A stretch of 64,000 bases of DNA from Metopolophium dirhodum (Eukaryota; Arthropoda; Insecta; Hemiptera; Aphididae). The notes under the pieces were generated by a model. It ran no database searches and was not told the DNA's origin. It saw only the letters and a list, made by a program, of their open reading frames with translations. Within the stretch, counting starts at the first letter, position 1, and each line of letters begins with the position of its first letter. This document shows positions 59,860-64,000 of this stretch, piece by piece. The position numbers were made by a program, and so were the translations under genes. The DNA lies in assembly GCF_019925205.1 (NCBI RefSeq), contig NC_083564.1:14418134-14482133 (forward strand), read 5' to 3'.

Positions 59860-60920
59860 GGTTTTTTCGTTTGGGACGCAAATACGCAATATGCACATCA
59901 TCATAATTCAATTAAACACACGTGGCGTCAGAATACCTACCCAATATCATCGGTATTCCCCATTGTTTATACGTCATATAATATTACGTTTGCTCGCCTG
60001 TCTTTACTCGACACGTGTCGATATTATACCGCATATAAACACACATGTCAGCGTCGACAATATTCAGCTAGTGTCTACGATATTATTATATTATACTAAC
60101 TAGTTCATTACACACAATACGAACGCATGGAACGTTTTGCCCGAACGCCTACGCATTTATAACGCTGCTGTCAAACAACCAAATAATAATAATATATTCC
60201 GTTGATTTATCAAACCTGCAGACGCCACCCCGCCGCCGCAGCGACGACGACGTAACAATAATATTAATATAATATCAGCATGTATGTATTATAGGTACCT
60301 ACATCATAATATTATACGCGTATAATAACACTCGTCGCCACATTTTATTGTCGAGAAACCATTGAACGATCGTGTGTGGGTGTGTGTGCGTTGTATATTA
60401 GATATATTATCAAACGTATATAATATTATGCAAATGAGGAGTCAGCCAGCACTGGTGGAGCGAAGCCCTGTGCGAAATCGACAGAACGGAGGCTCTAGAG
60501 TACGCGTCACAATATTACATTATTATTATGTATATTTAGTTGGTCGGCAGTCTCCCGCCGAACGTTTGACGTACGATAACCTACAAGCTTCCCCTTGCAG
60601 TTGTATTATAGGTATATACCACGACCACGGTGCGGGTATCCTCGACTATATATAACACGACGGTCTTGCTGCAGTTGTATACCTACCACGCGTGTCTCGC
60701 GATATTGGCGCTAACAATATCCGCCCGCGTACGCCTAATAATAATATAATAACATTGTAAGTTATGACGGGCGTTTGACTCGTAAGACTTCGGCGGTCGT
60801 AACAATATAACGGCTATAAATACGATGATTAATATTACATAAACAATATAAATAAATTATGATGTGACGATCGTGTAAGGACGAAAAAGTCGATTTGCAC
60901 GCTATCGCGTATACGGCGGT
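59860..60920. promoter_or_regulatory. CpG-rich block, candidate promoter/exon region
   Basis: CpG density is high throughout. Notable parts are CGCCGCCGCAGCGACGACGA near 60230 and a plus-strand frame from ATG 60429 reading MQMRSQPALVERSPVRNRQN before a weak donor-like GTACGC near 60501. The 97- and 106-codon frames here have no recognised motif. The combination suits a promoter with a first exon but does not prove one. Confidence 0.22.
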
Positions 60921-62635
60921 CCGATTTTTCCCGTAACAGTAGTATAACATATTTTTTTAATTTTTTTTTTTTTTTTAATTAAGTACACAAAGCACAATAT
61001 GAAAACAGATTTTAAAGTATACACAAAACATTGTAAAAATTCATCTCGAGCAAAATGCACGAATGAAAAATTAAAACCTGGTTTTACTGTAAATTGTAAT
61101 ATAATATGACGCATTGTGTGTTAAAAAATATTATTATTAATAATAAATTGTTGTTTATAAGTACTTATAATATAAATTGTGTTTCTAAGTCGATTTGTTA
61201 TTATTTAATTGTTTGATGATTTTAATGATTTTAAGTTTAAATGTGTTTTTTTTAATTTTCTATTCGGTACTTCCTATAATATGTCTCGTGTTTATATGGG
61301 TACTATTATTTGTGTATATACAATATATAAATCAATTAACACAAATTAAACTTAAAGGTATTAAAGTTTTTTGCTGTTAAAGAGATCCAATTTTCTCTTC
61401 TGTGAGCTAAAAGTTTAATGCCTTAAAATTTAATTTCTATAAAAAAAAAATGTTCTAATATTTTTAAGTTTTTTTTTTACTTTTAATTAAAAAAGTTACA
61501 TTTTATAGGAGTATTTTTGTGTATTATGATTATCGTATCTTTTATATTTACGCAACGATTTCTTTCATAAATTGTTTTTCCAATCTTACGATAGTAAAAT
61601 ATAACACAGTTATTTATGCATTATACGAACCCAGTGACCTATCCTTGACACCCATTTTAATAACGAATTAGATACATTATTGACCAATTTGTCCGTAGTC
61701 GTCGTCGTCACCGACAATAGTAATATTATAATTGTTAATTTTTTTTATCACAATCGTTATACCGAGAGCACTGAGCATCGAGTTCAATACACGTCTGTAT
61801 AGCTGCACAATCGCGCACGTCATAGGATGTTGGCGAATTTTTTTTTCTTTTCTACGTCTGAATTGAATTTTTATTACGTCGCCACACAAAGCGCACGGCC
61901 GCGAAATACTGCGGCGTGATCATAAAACAATTTAATCGTAAACCATAAATAATAATATGAAACTAAAAAATCGCTCTAAATGGAGTGACTATTATTTTAG
62001 TCGTGTACGATTATGAAAAATTATTATTGCAGGGGAAACGCACCGACTGCAATAACTTTTTGTCTTCATCTGCAGCGGCTTTGTTGCGGCATAATACGCG
62101 TCATTATATCGACCGAACGATAGTGCAGTGGTACATTATCGTTCATCGAAACCAATGAAAACGTCGAATACAAAATAGTATATTCGCATCTCGCATTCGA
62201 ACAAGATTTCAAGTACCTATTTATATGCTTTAACAAATACAATATTATTATGATGTAACAGTATATTTGAAAATATCTATAATTTTGTATCGTACTACAT
62301 AAATATGATAATATTATGATCGTAGTGAGCTTTTTAAAGTTTATTTTACTCTACGACAAACCATATTTATATATATTTCAAGTCCGCCACTGATACTATG
62401 TATTATATTTTAAATAATATATGAAAACATCGAATATTGAATGAGAATTTTTTTTCTTTATTATTCAAAAGCATTTAATGTTTTTATATTATGATGGAAG
62501 CGCAGTGCACCACAGAACTTTTTTTCGCAACGATTCACGTCGCTTCACTTTTCATATATTATCGTCGAAACGGATTATAAATGAAAATAAAAAACTATAT
62601 TATAATATATTGGTTCGATATTATGCATAATGTAT
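60921..62635. other. Mostly AT-rich non-coding DNA
   Basis: Poly-T runs lie at 60952-60977. At 62390, reading left on the minus strand, CAGTGGCGGACTTGAAATAT resembles a hAT end without a visible partner. A minus-strand 70-codon frame (61889-61677) ending in DDDDYGQIGQ is of uncertain status. Confidence 0.4.
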
Positions 62636-63280
62636 TTAAAATATAAATGACATTTTCGGAAAATTATTTTGTTTTGGGATAGACGGTTTAGGTAGGTAAT
62701 TTAAAACGTGGCAAACCCCGCGTGCGCGGAACAAAACATAAACTCTCCAAGACGAAAAATCCGACCTTATAAAAATATAAAATGTCGTTTGAAAAAACGC
62801 GTTCAGTTTAAAAAAGTTTTTCTGTGTTGTCGAACACACTATGAGGTAGCGTATAGTCCGCAGGCAGGTTTGAAATAAATAATCTTTTAAATAGCAGCTA
62901 TAGTTGTCCGAAATTGCGACGGGAAAATCAAGCGCGCAGTGCGTTAAAATATTAAAAAAAAATCGACCACCCTGTATTGTGCTCATTTTACGTGCGTTTT
63001 TTCCACTCATTATTCTTCGGTCTGCAATTCCTGCTCTCATTGGCTTATTATAAATCTCCGTGTTCATGGAAATATGATGTGCTTGCGTGCGGTTAGTTTT
63101 TATATATTTCGCATCGAACCGTAGTGCCACCGCGACGCCGGCGCGAAATCGGTCGTCCCGACGGCGGCGGCGAAAACGGTCGCGTTTTATTGCGGGCGAC
63201 GATGAGGATTTGACGGGAAATGGAAACCGATGAAACCGTTCGTCTCGTAAAAAATCGAACCTCCCGTCGGGATCCAGCAC
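62636..63280 (-). CDS. Longest ORF in window, 214 aa, doubtful
   Basis: A minus-strand frame runs from 63280 to the stop at 62636. The first 50 residues come from the CpG-rich block and are Arg-rich (RDRFRRRRRDDRFRAGVAVA). The remainder comes from A/T-rich DNA and is Phe/Tyr/Leu-rich without a domain. The abrupt change in composition suggests that only the upper part, if any, is coding, or that it is a transcribed non-coding region. Another frame (63350-63093) overlaps it on the same strand. Confidence 0.15.
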   Translation of the reverse strand: MLDPDGRFDFLRDERFHRFPFPVKSSSSPAIKRDRFRRRRRDDRFRAGVAVALRFDAKYIKTNRTQAHHISMNTEIYNKPMRAGIADRRIMSGKNARKMSTIQGGRFFFNILTHCALDFPVAISDNYSCYLKDYLFQTCLRTIRYLIVCSTTQKNFFKLNAFFQTTFYIFIRSDFSSWRVYVLFRARGVCHVLNYLPKPSIPKQNNFPKMSFIF

Positions 63281-63330
63281 CGGATACTGATGACCTGACC
63301 CGGTTGACCCGCAAGGTTCGGCTCCTATAC
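62990..63330. promoter_or_regulatory. CpG-rich block near window end
   Basis: A dense CpG segment (ACGGCGGCGGCGAAAACGGT at about 63159 and GACGCCGGCGCGAAATCG near 63133) in A/T-rich surroundings. It fits a promoter or 5' exon. No TATA box or splice border decides the strand. Confidence 0.25.
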
Positions 63331-63350
63331 ATATTATTATAAAACAGCAT

Positions 63351-64000
63351 ATTAATATAATATATTGTCTAATGGATTTCTATAATTAAATATACGTATA
63401 TACGTATGGGTATAATAGTATAATATACCCATAGGATAAAACTAAAAAAACTACTAACATTTTCGCATCAATATTATTGAAGTCATTTAGGACATTTATT
63501 TTTTCAAAAAATTATACTTTTACTATTACCTTTTTTACTTTTACCTATACCATTATAATTGTTTAAGATTTTTATTTGCTTGAATGACGATATTATACAT
63601 TTTTAATTTAACATTCCAAAAAAAAATATTTTTTCCGATCATTTCGGGATATAAAAATTGAATTTCGATCGAGTATATAGTTATAAATACTTTAAACTGA
63701 TTAACTATACTTATTCGATTTTTGGAGGTACATTAAAATACTAAAAATAAAAATAAAAATAATAATCTGCTTTTGAATATGAAATTTAAAATGTATATCG
63801 CTGTTCACAAATGTACAAAAAAAATCAAAAAACAATAACGACAAAGTATAATAAAAAATGTTGTGTTGTGATGTCATCAAATCATGTAAAAATAATATTT
63901 CGAAAAACGTTTTTTAAATAATGAGTGTTATTTGTAGATAATAAAATCACATTGTACATAGTTAGGTAGGCACCTATTACTAATTGATACTATGCAATGA
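63351..64000. other. AT-rich non-coding DNA
   Basis: Nothing is recognised apart from a TATACGTATATACGTATGGG palindromic word near 63391. Confidence 0.5.

Noticed and set aside
1..64000. tRNA, rRNA, snRNA and CRISPR search by eye
   Set aside because: No B-box with cloverleaf, no rRNA core words and no regularly spaced repeats were seen; a covariance-model scan would be decisive.

Overview
The window is AT-rich eukaryotic nuclear DNA, most likely from an insect and probably an aphid. It has long AT-rich non-coding tracts, many AATAATATTATAAT-type words, a recurrent GGTACCTA word, poly-A/T and poly-C/G runs, scattered transposon remnants and short CpG-rich islands. There are no operons, ribosome binding sites, rRNA, tRNA or CRISPR arrays. 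The aphid assignment is inference from the general look of the DNA and its repeat words, not from a search. No complete protein-coding gene can be supported. Most of the window reads as intergenic DNA or very long introns.

The best supported features are mobile elements with visible boundaries. (1) A hAT element at 14273-17546 is flanked by a perfect 8-bp target duplication (TCTGCAGT). It carries the C-terminal half of a hAT transposase on the minus strand, broken by one in-frame TAA and without its N-terminal half. A repeat containing a 546-bp tandem duplication lies inside it. (2) A non-autonomous hAT element at 39970-40785 has a perfect 8-bp duplication (ACTATATT). (3) A 436-bp MITE at 26621-27056 has near-perfect terminal inverted repeats flanked by TA. 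(4) A long foldback element spans 55051-55858. (5) A 50-bp poly-A retroinsertion at 35576-35625 has an exact 16-bp duplication. (6) An inverted-repeat family shares ends at 29330, 43421-43804 and 53467-53815. (7) A Helitron-like remnant begins near 46505. Several single hAT-like ends (1398, 5229, 7956, 36035, 62390) suggest repeated hAT activity.

CpG-rich blocks (about 9540-10260, 18480-19230, 23240-23760, 42280-42800, 47340-48260, 49930-51440, 59860-60920 and 62990-63330) stand out from the AT-rich background. They are where promoters or exons would be expected. Two have a TATAAAA box at a GC-rich edge (18952 and 48109). Within or near such blocks I list candidate exons from splice-like borders and coding-like composition. 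The best are 9986-10255 (minus), 50833-51028 (plus, with a poly-A signal) and 59626-59752 (minus, with poly-A signals). None matches a protein I recognise, and each could be chance.

I did not find a convincing new biological system. The most useful leads are the nested hAT locus with its GCCGCCC subterminal repeats, the foldback element, the tiny retroinsertion and the candidate terminal exons.
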